Shown: piece by piece, positions 45,775 through 55,296 of the stretch
How positions within the stretch are numbered: the stretch's first letter is position 1
Layout: the number at the start of each line of letters is the position of its first letter
Source: Methylobacterium sp. Leaf465
Lineage (GTDB): Bacteria > Pseudomonadota > Alphaproteobacteria > Rhizobiales > Beijerinckiaceae
Assembly: GCF_001424705.1 (NCBI RefSeq)
Contig: NZ_LMRA01000011.1
Span: 1 to 64,000 of the forward strand
Direction: 5' to 3'
Length of the DNA stretch: 64,000 bases
Notes under the pieces: model-generated
Databases searched by the model: none
What the model was told of the DNA's origin: nothing
What the model saw: the letters and a program-made list of their open reading frames with translations, nothing else
Program-made: the position numbers and the translations under genes

Positions 45775-46317
45775 ATGGCACAAACGTTCAGACGCCGCCT
45801 GTTCCTCGAACGGGTTTCCTGCCGGACATCTGCACAACCTCTCGCGCTTGAGGCCGAATTCACGCGGGACAACGTGGATATCGCCTGTCAGGCTCTGTCC
45901 TTGAAGCTCGTCTCGCTCGTGGAAGTGGATGATGAGAGCAACTACGCATTTCGGATCACGCGCCCCGGGCTTCTCCTGCTTGCCGGGCAGATCGAGGACG
46001 CGGCGGCGCTGATCGATCGGGGGCTAGGCATCAGGCGGCTTCCGATCCCAGCGCCTTGGGGCTTGATCGGCAACAAGCTCCGCCCCGGCGGCCCGGGAAT
46101 GTCCCTGAAAGGAAGTGGACCTCGTGCCTACGCGACGCAGCTGATCCTGGCGGTCGCCTCCGGCCATGCGATCGTTCAGGGGGATGTCGTTCGCGGCAAC
46201 GCGAATGCTCCACGTCCTGGCGCGTTCACCGAAGCGCCGCGCCAATCGGAGCGACTCGGAACGTCGTTGCCTTTTAGAGACTGGGGCCGAACCAAGGATC
46301 GGAATCACCCAGTGTGA
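45775..46317 (+). CDS. Uncharacterised open frame, possibly decayed
   Basis: A 180-residue frame (ATG 45775; GTG 45751 also possible). Residues about 25-85 look protein-like, for example AEFTRDNVDIACQALSLKLV, then SLVEVDDESNYAFRITRPGL, while the rest is Gly/Arg/Pro-rich. No family is recognised. It may be a gene whose 3' part has shifted frame. No ribosome site is obvious. Confidence 0.3.
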   Translation: MAQTFRRRLFLERVSCRTSAQPLALEAEFTRDNVDIACQALSLKLVSLVEVDDESNYAFRITRPGLLLLAGQIEDAAALIDRGLGIRRLPIPAPWGLIGNKLRPGGPGMSLKGSGPRAYATQLILAVASGHAIVQGDVVRGNANAPRPGAFTEAPRQSERLGTSLPFRDWGRTKDRNHPV

Positions 46318-46697
46318 TCCGGGCTTGGCCGCTGCTGCCGCACGCGGTGTTCGCGCACCGGATAGGTGCCGGCCAGCGCCTCGACACTCCGTCTTGATCA
46401 CCCAAGCGTCATCGAAAGGCTTGCCTGGATGTGCAAGCGGCATGTCCGATGTACGTTCAGGCCGATCAGGATTCCGCGTTAAGGAACTGCGTATTACGAA
46501 TTTTCATATTGCGCTGGTCTGGAGCTCTGCCTGATTATCACCGCACTGCCGTGACCAACCCCAGCGCATGGAGGGCGCATTTCGGGGGTGAAGGATCGAG
46601 GTCACGCCACGTAGGAGATGCGAGCGTAGAATCCGCAGCGCCGCGGAAAGTCGGCGAACGCCGAGCCATCTCGGGGGCGTCGGATCGTCGGAAAGGC
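46318..46697. other. Intergenic gap, nothing recognised
   Basis: 380 bases without a coherent frame, RNA or repeat. It separates the doubtful frame at 45775-46317 from the convergent metallophosphoesterase gene. Confidence 0.45.
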
Positions 46698-47255
46698 TCA
46701 GCGTAGGCCGCGCGCCGCCATTTCCTCGGGAGCCTGCAGCGCCGCGTCCAGACGCGCGATGAGCGTTGTCAGGTCGACTGGGCGGTAATCGCAGGCATCA
46801 GCGCCGACATCACAGGAACGGGTCGTATCCGGCAGGCAGGCATGCGTATGTCCATACAGGTGCCGGGTCTCCCGCCAGAAGCCCGGCCAGGACCGGTGCG
46901 GGTAATGCGAGAGAAAGAGCCGCAAAGCGAAGCCTTTGGAATTCTCTACGGTGATACGGGCGCTTTCCACCGGTGGCTCGCTCCAGGGCAGTTCGAGCAC
47001 CCGGTTCGTATCATGATTGCCTCGCACCAAGCGCTTGATGCCATTCAGGCGAGCAAAGACAGCGGCACAATGCGCGCGGCTGGCATCAGCGGCGAAGTCA
47101 CCGAGGTGCCAGACCTCGTCGGCCACTCCGACGACCGTATTCCAGCGGGCGATCAGGGCCTCGTCGTGGACCTCCACGGACCCGAAAATCTGACGTCGAC
47201 GCTGAACCAGAGATGCGTCACCGAAATGCGTGTCGGCCGTGAAGTAGGTTGTCAT
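46698..47255 (-). CDS. Metallophosphoesterase
   Basis: 185 residues with all five metallophosphatase motifs: YFTADTHFGD (Asp, His), WHLGDFA (Asp), VRGNHDTN (Asn, His, Asp), FLSHYPH (His) and LYGHTHACL (His). It is a calcineurin-like phosphoesterase of the small YfcE/UshA-independent kind, acting on phosphodiesters or nucleotides. It is a single gene on the minus strand; the IS lies about 200 bases upstream. The substrate is unknown. Confidence 0.9.
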   Translation of the reverse strand: MTTYFTADTHFGDASLVQRRRQIFGSVEVHDEALIARWNTVVGVADEVWHLGDFAADASRAHCAAVFARLNGIKRLVRGNHDTNRVLELPWSEPPVESARITVENSKGFALRLFLSHYPHRSWPGFWRETRHLYGHTHACLPDTTRSCDVGADACDYRPVDLTTLIARLDAALQAPEEMAARGLR

Positions 47256-47461
47256 GCATCCTGAGGACTAGTTGCGCTTCAAAGAGGAATGAAAGAGCCG
47301 GCGCTCTGCCACGCAACGAGGTTGTGCGACCTCTTTGGCGTTCAAGCTGGCGCAATGTCGCTTGTATCGAGACGACAATCTTCACGGGGTCGGCCGTTCA
47401 GCGCGCTGCCACGCGCAGGAACCCTGGCTCGTTGGCATCCATTTCCCCGACGCAGCCCTAC

Positions 47462-48290
47462 TCAGAGCCTGTTTGAGCCCCTCCGCCGGCCGCCCCCATC
47501 TGTCTGATCTTGCAAGCGGGATTGGACGAGGTGGCCCGTTTCCTGATTCGAGCCGATCCGCCGGGCCGTCCAGAAGCGACGGCGGCGCGTCAATTGCTGG
47601 CGGGGATCGCATGGTACCTGCGAACGGGCGGAGGATGGCGGACGTTGCCGGCCGGCTTTCCGCCCTGGCGCACGGTCTACGGCTGGTTCCGGCGCTGGAT
47701 CGAGAAGGGACTGTTCGAGAGCCTGATGCCGGCTCTGGCGCGCCGTCAGCGGCGGCGTTGCGGACGTCGGCCCGATCCACGGCTGGCGATCATCGACACG
47801 CAGACAGTCAAGTGCATCGGGGTACGCGGGCCGCGCGGCTACGATGGCGCCAAGAAGCTGGTCGGGCGCAAACGCGTGGCCCTGGTGGATGCCGAAGGGC
47901 ACGTCCTGGCGCTGGCCGTCGTGCCGGCCAACGTGCAGGATCGCGACACCCTGCCGGCGCTGGGTGCGGACAAGCAGGCGTGGCCCAGCCTGCGTCCGGC
48001 TCTCCTTGACGGTGCCTTCATAGGCCGAGCGCTGCAAAAATGGTGCAACCTTCGAGGCATGCGCCATCGCGTGGTCTAAACGCAGCCGGACCAGAAGGGC
48101 TTCGTCGTGCTGGAGCGACGCTGGGTCGTAGAAAGGACCTTCGGCTGGCTCAGTCACTGGGGCGGCCGACACCGTGAGCGCGCTGGTCGCCTCGACGTCG
48201 CAAAGGGTCGCCTCGCCTGCGTCGCTAGCCTCATGGCCGCCAACGCCCTCAAGAATCCCGCCTGAAATCATGATCTCAAACAGGCTCTGA
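47462..48290 (+). mobile_element. IS5-like insertion sequence with intact ends
   Basis: 829 bp bounded by perfect 16-bp inverted repeats: tcagagcctgtttgag at 47462-47477 and its complement at 48275-48290. The interior is one transposase gene. No target duplication could be fixed (left flank ...ccctac, right flank ggcgg...). The intact ends suggest recent insertion, but the transposase carries a stop. Confidence 0.85.
47510..48265 (+). pseudogene. IS5-like transposase interrupted by a stop
   Basis: An IS5-type (ISL2/IS427-like) transposase: helix-turn-helix like N-terminus (WYLRTGGGWRTLPAGFPPW, then YGWFRRWIEKGLF), IIDTQTVKC with the first catalytic Asp, DAEGHVLAL, VQDRDTLPAL with the second Asp, then after the stop [20 protein letters not shown] with the catalytic Glu. 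The frame is open from TTG 47510 and is broken only by TAA at 48077-48079; the remainder is in the same frame and ends at 48265. So one point mutation, or readthrough, separates it from an active enzyme. Confidence 0.85.
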
Positions 48291-48518
48291 GGCGGACGCG
48301 CGCCCCGTCTCCGCCGGGTTCAGCGGACTTGGCCGGGCCGGACCGCTGGAACGAACGTGGGTTGTCTCCCATGCCGGCAGTCGCCGCACGGCTTCGTGAA
48401 GCAGTGAGTGAGCTGGGCATGGTCTACAGACAGCGCCTGTTGCCTCCCTGATGGCCGCGTCGTCCTCAGGGTCACCGGGTCCTCGGACGGAGGCGGCCAG
48501 CACCGTACGGGCAATTCC

Positions 48519-51191
48519 ATGGTTCATACCGGCTACGACCCCGCCCTTGTGGCGCTCTCGATCGCCATCGCGGTCTTCGCTTCTTACACGGCGCTCGACC
48601 TCGCCGCGCGGATCCGCGGCGCGACGGCCGGCCTGCGCTGGGTCTGGGTCGGCGCCGCCTCCCTCGCGATGGGGGGCGGGATCTGGGCGATGCACTTCGT
48701 CGGCATGCTCGCCTTCGAGATGGGCGCTCCCGCCACCTATGATCTAAGCATCACGGCCCTGTCGCTGCTCGTTGCCGTGACCGCCACAGCGGCGGCCTTC
48801 GGCTGGGTCGCGATCCGAGGAACTTCGCTCCAGTCGCTCCTCGTCGCTGGGCCTCTGATGGGCCTCGGCGTTGCCGCCATGCACTATGCCGGCATGTCAG
48901 CGATGCGGGTCCCGGGCAACACGGTCTACGATCCGGCCATGGTGGCCGCCTCGGTCGCCATCGCGGTCTCGGCGGCGACCGCCGCTCTATGGCTCGCCTT
49001 CCGCCGCAACCGTCTCTGGCAGAAGCTGATCGCCGCCTGCATCATGGGGCTCGCCGTGGCCGGCATGCACTACACCGGCATGGCAGCGGCCAGTTTCACC
49101 CTTACGGCGGGCGGCGCCCCCGCGGCGCAGCGGGCGATGCCGGCGGCCGGCCCGCAGAACCTCGCCCTGGCCGTAGCGGGCGTGACTTTCGTTATCCTGT
49201 TTCTCGCAATGATGGCGGGCTCCCTCGAACAGGGACGGGTTCAACGACGCCTGCACGTCAGTGAGGCGCGGTTCCGCTCCGCCGTCAGGGCGGTCCACGG
49301 CGTCATGTGGAATACCAACGCGGCGGGCGAATTCATGGAGGAGCAGCCCGGCTGGGAGCAGATCACCGGGCAACCCTTCGTGGAATATCGTGGCGGCGGG
49401 TGGACGCGCGTCTTGCACCCCGACGACGCGGAGAATGCCCGCCTCGTCTGGGAATTGGCGGTCCGAACAGGCACGCCCTACGTCGTCGATCAGCGCGTGC
49501 GTCACCCGGACGGCGGCTGGCGCCATTATGCGGTGCGCGCCGTGCCGGTACACGACCTCGACGGTGCGATCCGGGAATGGGTTGGCGTCCATGTGGACGT
49601 CACCGAGCGGCATGCCTACGAAGCGGCGCTGCGGGAGGCGCGCGACGCAGCTGAGGAAGCGAGCCGGGCGAAGAGCCGCTTCCTCGCCAACATGAGCCAC
49701 GAACTGCGAACCCCGCTCTCCGCAGTCATCGGCTATGCCGAGATGCTCGAGGAGGAGGCGGAAGACCTCAGGCAAGACAGCTTTCTTGCCGATCTCGGCA
49801 AGATCCGCACGAATGCTCAACACCTGCTCGGTCTGATCAACGACGTGCTCGACCTATCGAAGGTCGAGGCCGAAAAGATGGACGTGTATGCCGAGGACAT
49901 CATCGTTGAGGCGTTCGCGCGTGACGCCGCCGCGACCGTCGAGGCACTGGTGGCCAAGAAGGGCAACCGCCTCGTTGTCGACCTCGCATCGGACCTCGGC
50001 GAGGCGCGCACCGACGCGGTGAAGCTGCGCCAGTGCTTGTTCAATCTGATCGGCAACGCCGGCAAGTTCACCGAGGAGGGGACCGTCACCCTCCGAGTCC
50101 GGCGCCACACAACGGCGACGGAAGATTGGCTGAGCTTTGCCGTCGCCGATACCGGCATTGGCATGTCGCCCGAGCAGGTGGCGGGGCTGTTCCAGCGCTT
50201 CGCCCAGGCGGACGAGACAACAACGCGCAAGTACGGTGGAACCGGCCTTGGCTTGGCCTTGACCAAGGCGTTCGCCGGCCTGATGGGCGGGGATGTCGTG
50301 TTGGAGAGTGCCGAGGGGCGAGGGACGACTTTCACCCTGACCGTGCCGGCCGTTCTCCCCGCCGTCGCGGTTTCTGACATTTCTGAGCCCGATGAGCGGT
50401 CCGAGCACGGGGCCGGGGGCAACCGGGGCCTCGTGCTCGTCGTCGACGATGAGGCGAGCCAGCGGGACCTCATGGCGCGCTTCCTGGTCCGGCAGGGGTT
50501 CTCGGTGCGAACGGCCGGCGACGGCCGGGCCGGCCTCGACTTGGCGCGCACCCTGTCGCCCCGGGTCATCCTGCTCGACGTGATGATGCCAGAGGTCGAC
50601 GGCTGGACCGTCCTGGCAACCCTGAAGGCCGATGCGGCGACCCGCGACATACCGGTGGTGATGGTCAGCTTCGTGTCCGATGCGGCGCTTAGCGAGTCGC
50701 TGGGAGCAGCCGATGCGCTGCCCAAACCGGTCGATTGGGGACGCCTGAAAGCGGTACTCAGCCGGCTCGGCCCTGTGGGCGGCGGGGTGCTGGTGGTGGA
50801 CGACGATGCGGGAATGCGCGAGCGCCTGCGCCATGTGCTGGAGCGCGACGGCTGGTCGGTGCGTGAAGCCGGCGACGGGGTCGAGGCCCTGGCGCGGGTT
50901 CACGAGACGCGCCCCGCCGTGATCCTACTCGACCTCACCATGCCGGTCATGGACGGCTTCTCGTTCCTCCTACGGCTGCGTGCTCTCACCGACTGCAGCG
51001 ACATCCCGGTGGTGGTGCTCAGCGCCCGGGATATCTCTCCGGCCGAGCGTAACGAACTCACCGGCGTCGATCGCGTCGTACGGAAGGGGGATGCCAGCCT
51101 GCAGGAGTTGGCCGCCGAAATCGCACGGCTCGGACAGCCTGCGGAGATGTCGCCCGTCGAAACCTTGGGAGGCAGCCGGCAGAGCGGTTGA
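48519..51191 (+). CDS. MHYT-domain hybrid histidine kinase with two receivers
   Basis: 890 residues. Seven membrane helices with three MHYT-type repeats: IWAMHFVGM, VAAMHYAGM and VAGMHYTGM, thought to bind copper or sense gas. A PAS domain (about 245-370) is followed by the HisKA box FLANMSHELRTPLSAVIGYA, the ATPase domain (LFNLIGNAGKFT, DTGIGMS, YGGTGLGLAL) and two receivers with Asp in VILLDVMMPEVD and VILLDLTMPVMD. No Hpt is included. The final output passes to unseen partners. ATG at 48519 begins just before the first helix. Monocistronic. Confidence 0.93.
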   Translation: MVHTGYDPALVALSIAIAVFASYTALDLAARIRGATAGLRWVWVGAASLAMGGGIWAMHFVGMLAFEMGAPATYDLSITALSLLVAVTATAAAFGWVAIRGTSLQSLLVAGPLMGLGVAAMHYAGMSAMRVPGNTVYDPAMVAASVAIAVSAATAALWLAFRRNRLWQKLIAACIMGLAVAGMHYTGMAAASFTLTAGGAPAAQRAMPAAGPQNLALAVAGVTFVILFLAMMAGSLEQGRVQRRLHVSEARFRSAVRAVHGVMWNTNAAGEFMEEQPGWEQITGQPFVEYRGGGWTRVLHPDDAENARLVWELAVRTGTPYVVDQRVRHPDGGWRHYAVRAVPVHDLDGAIREWVGVHVDVTERHAYEAALREARDAAEEASRAKSRFLANMSHELRTPLSAVIGYAEMLEEEAEDLRQDSFLADLGKIRTNAQHLLGLINDVLDLSKVEAEKMDVYAEDIIVEAFARDAAATVEALVAKKGNRLVVDLASDLGEARTDAVKLRQCLFNLIGNAGKFTEEGTVTLRVRRHTTATEDWLSFAVADTGIGMSPEQVAGLFQRFAQADETTTRKYGGTGLGLALTKAFAGLMGGDVVLESAEGRGTTFTLTVPAVLPAVAVSDISEPDERSEHGAGGNRGLVLVVDDEASQRDLMARFLVRQGFSVRTAGDGRAGLDLARTLSPRVILLDVMMPEVDGWTVLATLKADAATRDIPVVMVSFVSDAALSESLGAADALPKPVDWGRLKAVLSRLGPVGGGVLVVDDDAGMRERLRHVLERDGWSVREAGDGVEALARVHETRPAVILLDLTMPVMDGFSFLLRLRALTDCSDIPVVVLSARDISPAERNELTGVDRVVRKGDASLQELAAEIARLGQPAEMSPVETLGGSRQSG

Positions 51192-51194
51192 CCA

Positions 51195-51985
51195 GCAAGA
51201 AGGCAGCGTCCACCCGGTCAACTGCGCGCGCTGGCGCGGGACGAGGTCCGGCTTCACCAGAACTTCGGGCGGACCGCCATCCTCCGCCTCGACCTGCGCG
51301 AAGGCCTGGGCACGACACGCTCGAGGCCCACGTCGACCGTGGTCAGGCGATAAGGAGGCCGGGCTGACCCCGCGATGTGGTCGTAACCGGCGCCCAGCAC
51401 GCCCTCTGGACAGCGTAGACAGAATTTCGACCCTCAACGCGTCGATGGCGCTCATTGCCGCCAGATCGTTCTGGCAGCACAGGCCATCCGGCCCGATGGC
51501 GAAGGCATAGAGTGCCCTCACCGCCGCGGACCCGCCGCCGTGGTGGTGGTCTCCCTGCGCCCGGGCGCAGTCCGTGATGCCGAGTTCAGCGAGGCCTTGT
51601 CGGAAGGCGGCCTCACGGCGCTCCTGGGCAAGCGTTCCCAGCCAGCCCGCGATGTAGCCGAAGCGACAGGCGCCCTGCTCGTACAGATGCTGCGCGATCG
51701 TGTCGCTGGCCCCATGGTCGTTCGGCCACCACCGTGCGGACCCAGCGATTGGTGACCGAGGCGTTCATCGATCACGATTGGGAACGCCGAAGCGCGTCAC
51801 GGCTTCGGGGGTATTCACCGAGAGCGCACCGAGCATGGCGTCAACCTGATTGTCCGACAGCAGGTCCACGGCCGAGGCGAGCACCCCCTCCATCCTCGAC
51901 CAAGACGAGCATGACCCACTGTCCCTCCGTTGGCGGACGCGTCCTGAGCATCTGTCGAACGCCCCTAACGGCACCTGCGCGGAGC
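51195..51985 (-). pseudogene. LacI/GalR-family regulator, decayed
   Basis: Shifting between minus-strand frames recovers a LacI ligand-binding domain: QVDAMLGALSVNTPEAV, then MNASVTNRWVRTVVA, DHGASDTIAQHLYEQGACRF, GYIAGWLGTLAQERREAAFR, GLCCQNDLAAMSAIDALR and YDHIAGSARPPYRLTTVDVG. At least three frame changes are needed, and the N-terminal DNA-binding part is missing or beyond recognition. It stands right upstream of the divergent Gfo/Idh/MocA gene, so it was probably its local repressor before decay. Confidence 0.8.
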
Positions 51986-52135
51986 GCAAGGCATCCCTGC
52001 GCGTCTGGCTGCATCGCTATGCAACATCCGCTGCAGCGCACAGTTGTCGGGACACGCCTTTCGAAACCGCGGCGAGGCCCCCGGCCATGATCGCGACTCC
52101 TGACATGCTTCCCCCCTTCGCACCCGGAGATTCGC

Positions 52136-53293
52136 ATGAGCCTCGCATCTGCCCTCGGCCTCACCTCGGTTCGAAAGGTTCGCTACGCTTTCGTCGCCCT
52201 CGGCGACATCACCCAGGAGGCGATGCTGCCGGGTGTGGCACACACCGGAAACTCCGAAGTGGTGGCTTTCGTCACCGGGGATCCGGAAAAGGCGCGGGGT
52301 GTCGGCAAGCAGTATGGCGTCACAAATTCCTATGGCTACGAGCAATTCGGCGAACTCGTCGACTCGGGCAAAATCGACGCGCTCTATATCGCCACCCCGA
52401 ACTGGCGCCACGCGGAGTTCGCGATCCCCGCCCTGAAAGCCGGCATCCATGTCTTGGTGGAAAAGCCCCTGGAAATCTCGACAGCGAAGTGCCGCGAGAT
52501 CCTCGACGTCGCGAAGGGCTCGCCGGCGAAGCTGATGGTGGCCTACCGGCTGCATTTCGAGCCCGCAACCCTCGCGACCATCGACCTGATCCGCTCTGGC
52601 AAGCTCGGCGACCTGCTGACCTTCGCCTCGACCTTCACCCAGATGGTCTCGCCTGAGAACCACCGGGCTCGCAGTGGCATTGAGGCCGGACCCATCTTCG
52701 ACATGGGTCCTTACCCAGTGAACGCCGCCCGCTACGTTTTCGGGTCGGAGCCGACCGAAGTGGTCTCCGCCGTCGGCGTACGCCACCCTGAGGCAGGTCT
52801 CGGCGATTTCGACGACACGGTCGCCGTGACCTTACGCTTCCCGGGCAACCGCTTGGCGCAGTTCGTCCTATCCTATGTGGGCAATACGCTCGACACCTAC
52901 ACGGTGGTGGGTACGAAGGGGAGCGTCGAGGTAAACCCCGGCTACATGTACGGCAAGTCTCTCGAACGCACCGTTACCATCGGTGGAAGTAAGACCCACG
53001 AGAGTTTTAAGAACACAGACCATTTCGGTGGTGAACTGCGCTACTTCTCCGACTGCATCCTGAACGACCGCCACCCCGAATGCGACGGCGAGGAGGGCTA
53101 TGCCGACGTGCGGGTCCTGGAAGGCATCGCCAAGGCGCTGAGGACCGGCGAATCCGTCCACCTCGATCCGTTCGACCGGAGCAGGCGGATCGACACCGAC
53201 GCCCAGCGCCAGACGCTCCGCGCCAAGGCATCGCCCGAACTCGTCAACACGTCGAACCCTGGCAAAGGGAAGGAGAAGGTGCCGAAGAACTGA
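52136..53293 (+). CDS. Gfo/Idh/MocA-family oxidoreductase
   Basis: 385 residues. The NAD(P)-binding start YAFVALGDITQEAMLPGVAH has a variant Rossmann loop. The family EKP motif is in VLVEKPLEIS, and the catalytic region PIFDMGPYPVNAARYVFG includes the usual GxxxxD...H pattern in a modified form. The C-terminal domain is the beta-sheet substrate domain. It resembles glucose-fructose oxidoreductase and related sugar dehydrogenases. A decayed LacI regulator lies divergently upstream. The sugar substrate is unknown. A short gap separates it from the MFS gene. Confidence 0.88.
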   Translation: MSLASALGLTSVRKVRYAFVALGDITQEAMLPGVAHTGNSEVVAFVTGDPEKARGVGKQYGVTNSYGYEQFGELVDSGKIDALYIATPNWRHAEFAIPALKAGIHVLVEKPLEISTAKCREILDVAKGSPAKLMVAYRLHFEPATLATIDLIRSGKLGDLLTFASTFTQMVSPENHRARSGIEAGPIFDMGPYPVNAARYVFGSEPTEVVSAVGVRHPEAGLGDFDDTVAVTLRFPGNRLAQFVLSYVGNTLDTYTVVGTKGSVEVNPGYMYGKSLERTVTIGGSKTHESFKNTDHFGGELRYFSDCILNDRHPECDGEEGYADVRVLEGIAKALRTGESVHLDPFDRSRRIDTDAQRQTLRAKASPELVNTSNPGKGKEKVPKN

Positions 53294-53427
53294 TCGCAGC
53301 TCGTTCTCGCCCCCCCCGTACCGGACCCTAGAACCATGATCGCATCTACGAGGCCCGAGTGGGCCCCGATTCAAGGCCGGACCGGCACGCCCGGCCTAGA
53401 AGCGGCGCTGACCGGCGGAAGCCAGCG

Positions 53428-54687
53428 ATGAGCGTCGTCGATCTCCGACAGACAACTCCTCTGGAAGCCGCGGCCGCGGCGGATCGCATGCCCGGCCTGC
53501 CGGCGCCTGCGTCGCATCCGAACCTTATTCTCGTCGCGCTGGCGACCGGGGGCTTCGCGATCGGCACCACCGAATTCGCCGCCATGAGCCTACTGCCCGC
53601 CTTCGCCCCCGATCTTGGGATCGATGCCGCCACGGCGGGCCATGTCATCAGCGCCTACGCCCTTGGCGTCGTGGTGGGCGCTCCCATCATCGCCGTGCTG
53701 GCGGCTCGCGTCGCACGGCGGACCCTCCTCGTCACCTTGATGGTTCTGTTCGCTCTCGGTAACGGATTGTCGGCGCTAGCTCCGAGCTACTCTTGGATGC
53801 TGGCCTTCCGTTTCCTCGCCGGACTGCCGCACGGCGCCTATTTCGGGGTGGCAGCCCTGGTCGCCGCCTCGCTTGTCCCGCGCGAGCGGCGCTCGCAGGC
53901 GGTTTCGCGGGTCATCGCGGGCCTGACCATCGCGACGGTGGTTGGGGTGCCGCTGGCCAACGGCATCGGCCAACTCGTCGGCTGGCGCTGGAGCTTCGGT
54001 CTGGTGACCCTCCTCGCCACGGTGACCGCGATCCTGGTTCGGATTCACGCCCCTCTCGGCGCACCGGCCCGGGGGGCCAGCGCCCTGCAGGAGCTTGGGG
54101 CTCTGCGGCGCGGTCAGGTCTGGCTGACCCTCGCCACCGGTGCCATCGGCTTCGGCGGGCTGTTCTCCGTCTACACCTATCTGGCTTCGACGATGCTGGA
54201 GGTCACCCACGCATCGCCGAGCGCCATCCCGCCGGTGCTTGCCCTGTTCGGCCTGGGCCTCACCCTCGGGAATCTCGTCTGTGCCTGGGCGGCCGATCGA
54301 GCGCTGATGCTCTCGGCCGGCGCGACCCTGGTCTGGAGCGCCTGCGCACTCGCTCTCTATCCCTACGCCACCGGGAGCCTCTGGACTCTCGGGCCGGTCG
54401 TCTTTCTCATCGGCTGCGGTGGCGGACTCGCCACGATCCTGCAGACCCGCCTGATGGATGTCGCCGAGGATGCACAGACGCTTGCAGCCGCTCTGAACCA
54501 CTCCGCCTTCAACGTCGCCAACGCTCTCGGACCCTGGCTCGCAGGGTTCGCGCTCACGGCGGGGTTCGGCCTCCCCTCCACCGGCTGGGTTGGCGTCGCC
54601 CTGGCCTTGGGCGGTCTGGCGATCTGGGCGGCGTCGTTCCTCATGGAGCAACGCGTCGAACACCGGCTTGCCATCGACAGGCCGTGA
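53428..54687 (+). CDS. MFS transporter (AraJ/Bcr-like)
   Basis: 419 residues with twelve spans. FAIGTTEFAAMSLLPAFAPD near the N-terminus and HVISAYALGVVVGAPIIAVL are hallmarks of the arabinose-efflux/Bcr group of drug and sugar exporters. ARVARRTLLVTLMVLFALG is the MFS loop 2-3 signature, and LAGLPHGAYFGVAALVAASL the fifth span. ATG at 53428 precedes the first conserved residues. It may export a sugar or drug; the adjacent Gfo/Idh gene favours a sugar. Confidence 0.88.
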   Translation: MSVVDLRQTTPLEAAAAADRMPGLPAPASHPNLILVALATGGFAIGTTEFAAMSLLPAFAPDLGIDAATAGHVISAYALGVVVGAPIIAVLAARVARRTLLVTLMVLFALGNGLSALAPSYSWMLAFRFLAGLPHGAYFGVAALVAASLVPRERRSQAVSRVIAGLTIATVVGVPLANGIGQLVGWRWSFGLVTLLATVTAILVRIHAPLGAPARGASALQELGALRRGQVWLTLATGAIGFGGLFSVYTYLASTMLEVTHASPSAIPPVLALFGLGLTLGNLVCAWAADRALMLSAGATLVWSACALALYPYATGSLWTLGPVVFLIGCGGGLATILQTRLMDVAEDAQTLAAALNHSAFNVANALGPWLAGFALTAGFGLPSTGWVGVALALGGLAIWAASFLMEQRVEHRLAIDRP

Positions 54688-54834
54688 AAGCAGCGAAGCC
54701 TGCGTTCCTTGCGGGATCGCGACGTCGCGGCGGTCGGCCCCGTGTGCGAGCCCGTATTACGCTGGTTCTCCATGGGTTCGGGGCGACGGCGAGCGACGGG
54801 ACATGATAGCAGACGCTGCCTTTCGACATGCAGC

Positions 54835-55113
54835 ATGAGGGACCGGACGATGGTGGGAGGCGAGGACGATCTGCTGAGATTTCTCGATCGCGACGCGGCG
54901 GATGCAGTCTTCCGCGAGCATGTTGCCAGAGCGACGGAGGCAGCGCCGTCGGCCGATGAAAAGGTTTCCATGGCGTCACCTGCGGTTTCCTTGATGATCA
55001 CCAATCGTCAGAGAGCCGATCTCCGGGCCCTTGGATTTTCGGAGGATACCATTCGGTGCATGACGCCGGCCGAAGCGCATGAGCACCTTGGGCTCGACAA
55101 GCCCGGACGCTAG
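54835..55113 (+). CDS. Small hypothetical protein
   Basis: 92 residues. The C-terminus RQRADLRALGFSEDTIRCMT, then PAEAHEHLGL is a short helical motif I have seen as a conserved end of small Methylobacterium proteins, without a known role. The N-terminus is acidic (GGEDDLLRFLDRDAADAVFR). ATG 54850 is an alternative start. Lies between the MFS and exonuclease genes. Confidence 0.6.
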   Translation: MRDRTMVGGEDDLLRFLDRDAADAVFREHVARATEAAPSADEKVSMASPAVSLMITNRQRADLRALGFSEDTIRCMTPAEAHEHLGLDKPGR

Positions 55114-55296
55114 CGGATCGAATCCACGGCATGCCGATGCTCGACGGCGGGACGACCCTGCGCCGCAGCACTGGCAGTCTTCTGGGGATACTGAGCCGAC
55201 ACGGACTACCAGACCGCGCCGATCGGCGCATAAGCTCCGCCCCGGATCGCCCCGGTACGGGTTCGCGCGATCGGAGGCCTGCTGGACCTGGACAAC

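Noticed and set aside
53776..54663. 295-codon minus-strand frame opposite the MFS gene
   Set aside because: Glu/Arg/Gly-rich antisense shadow of a clear twelve-span transporter.
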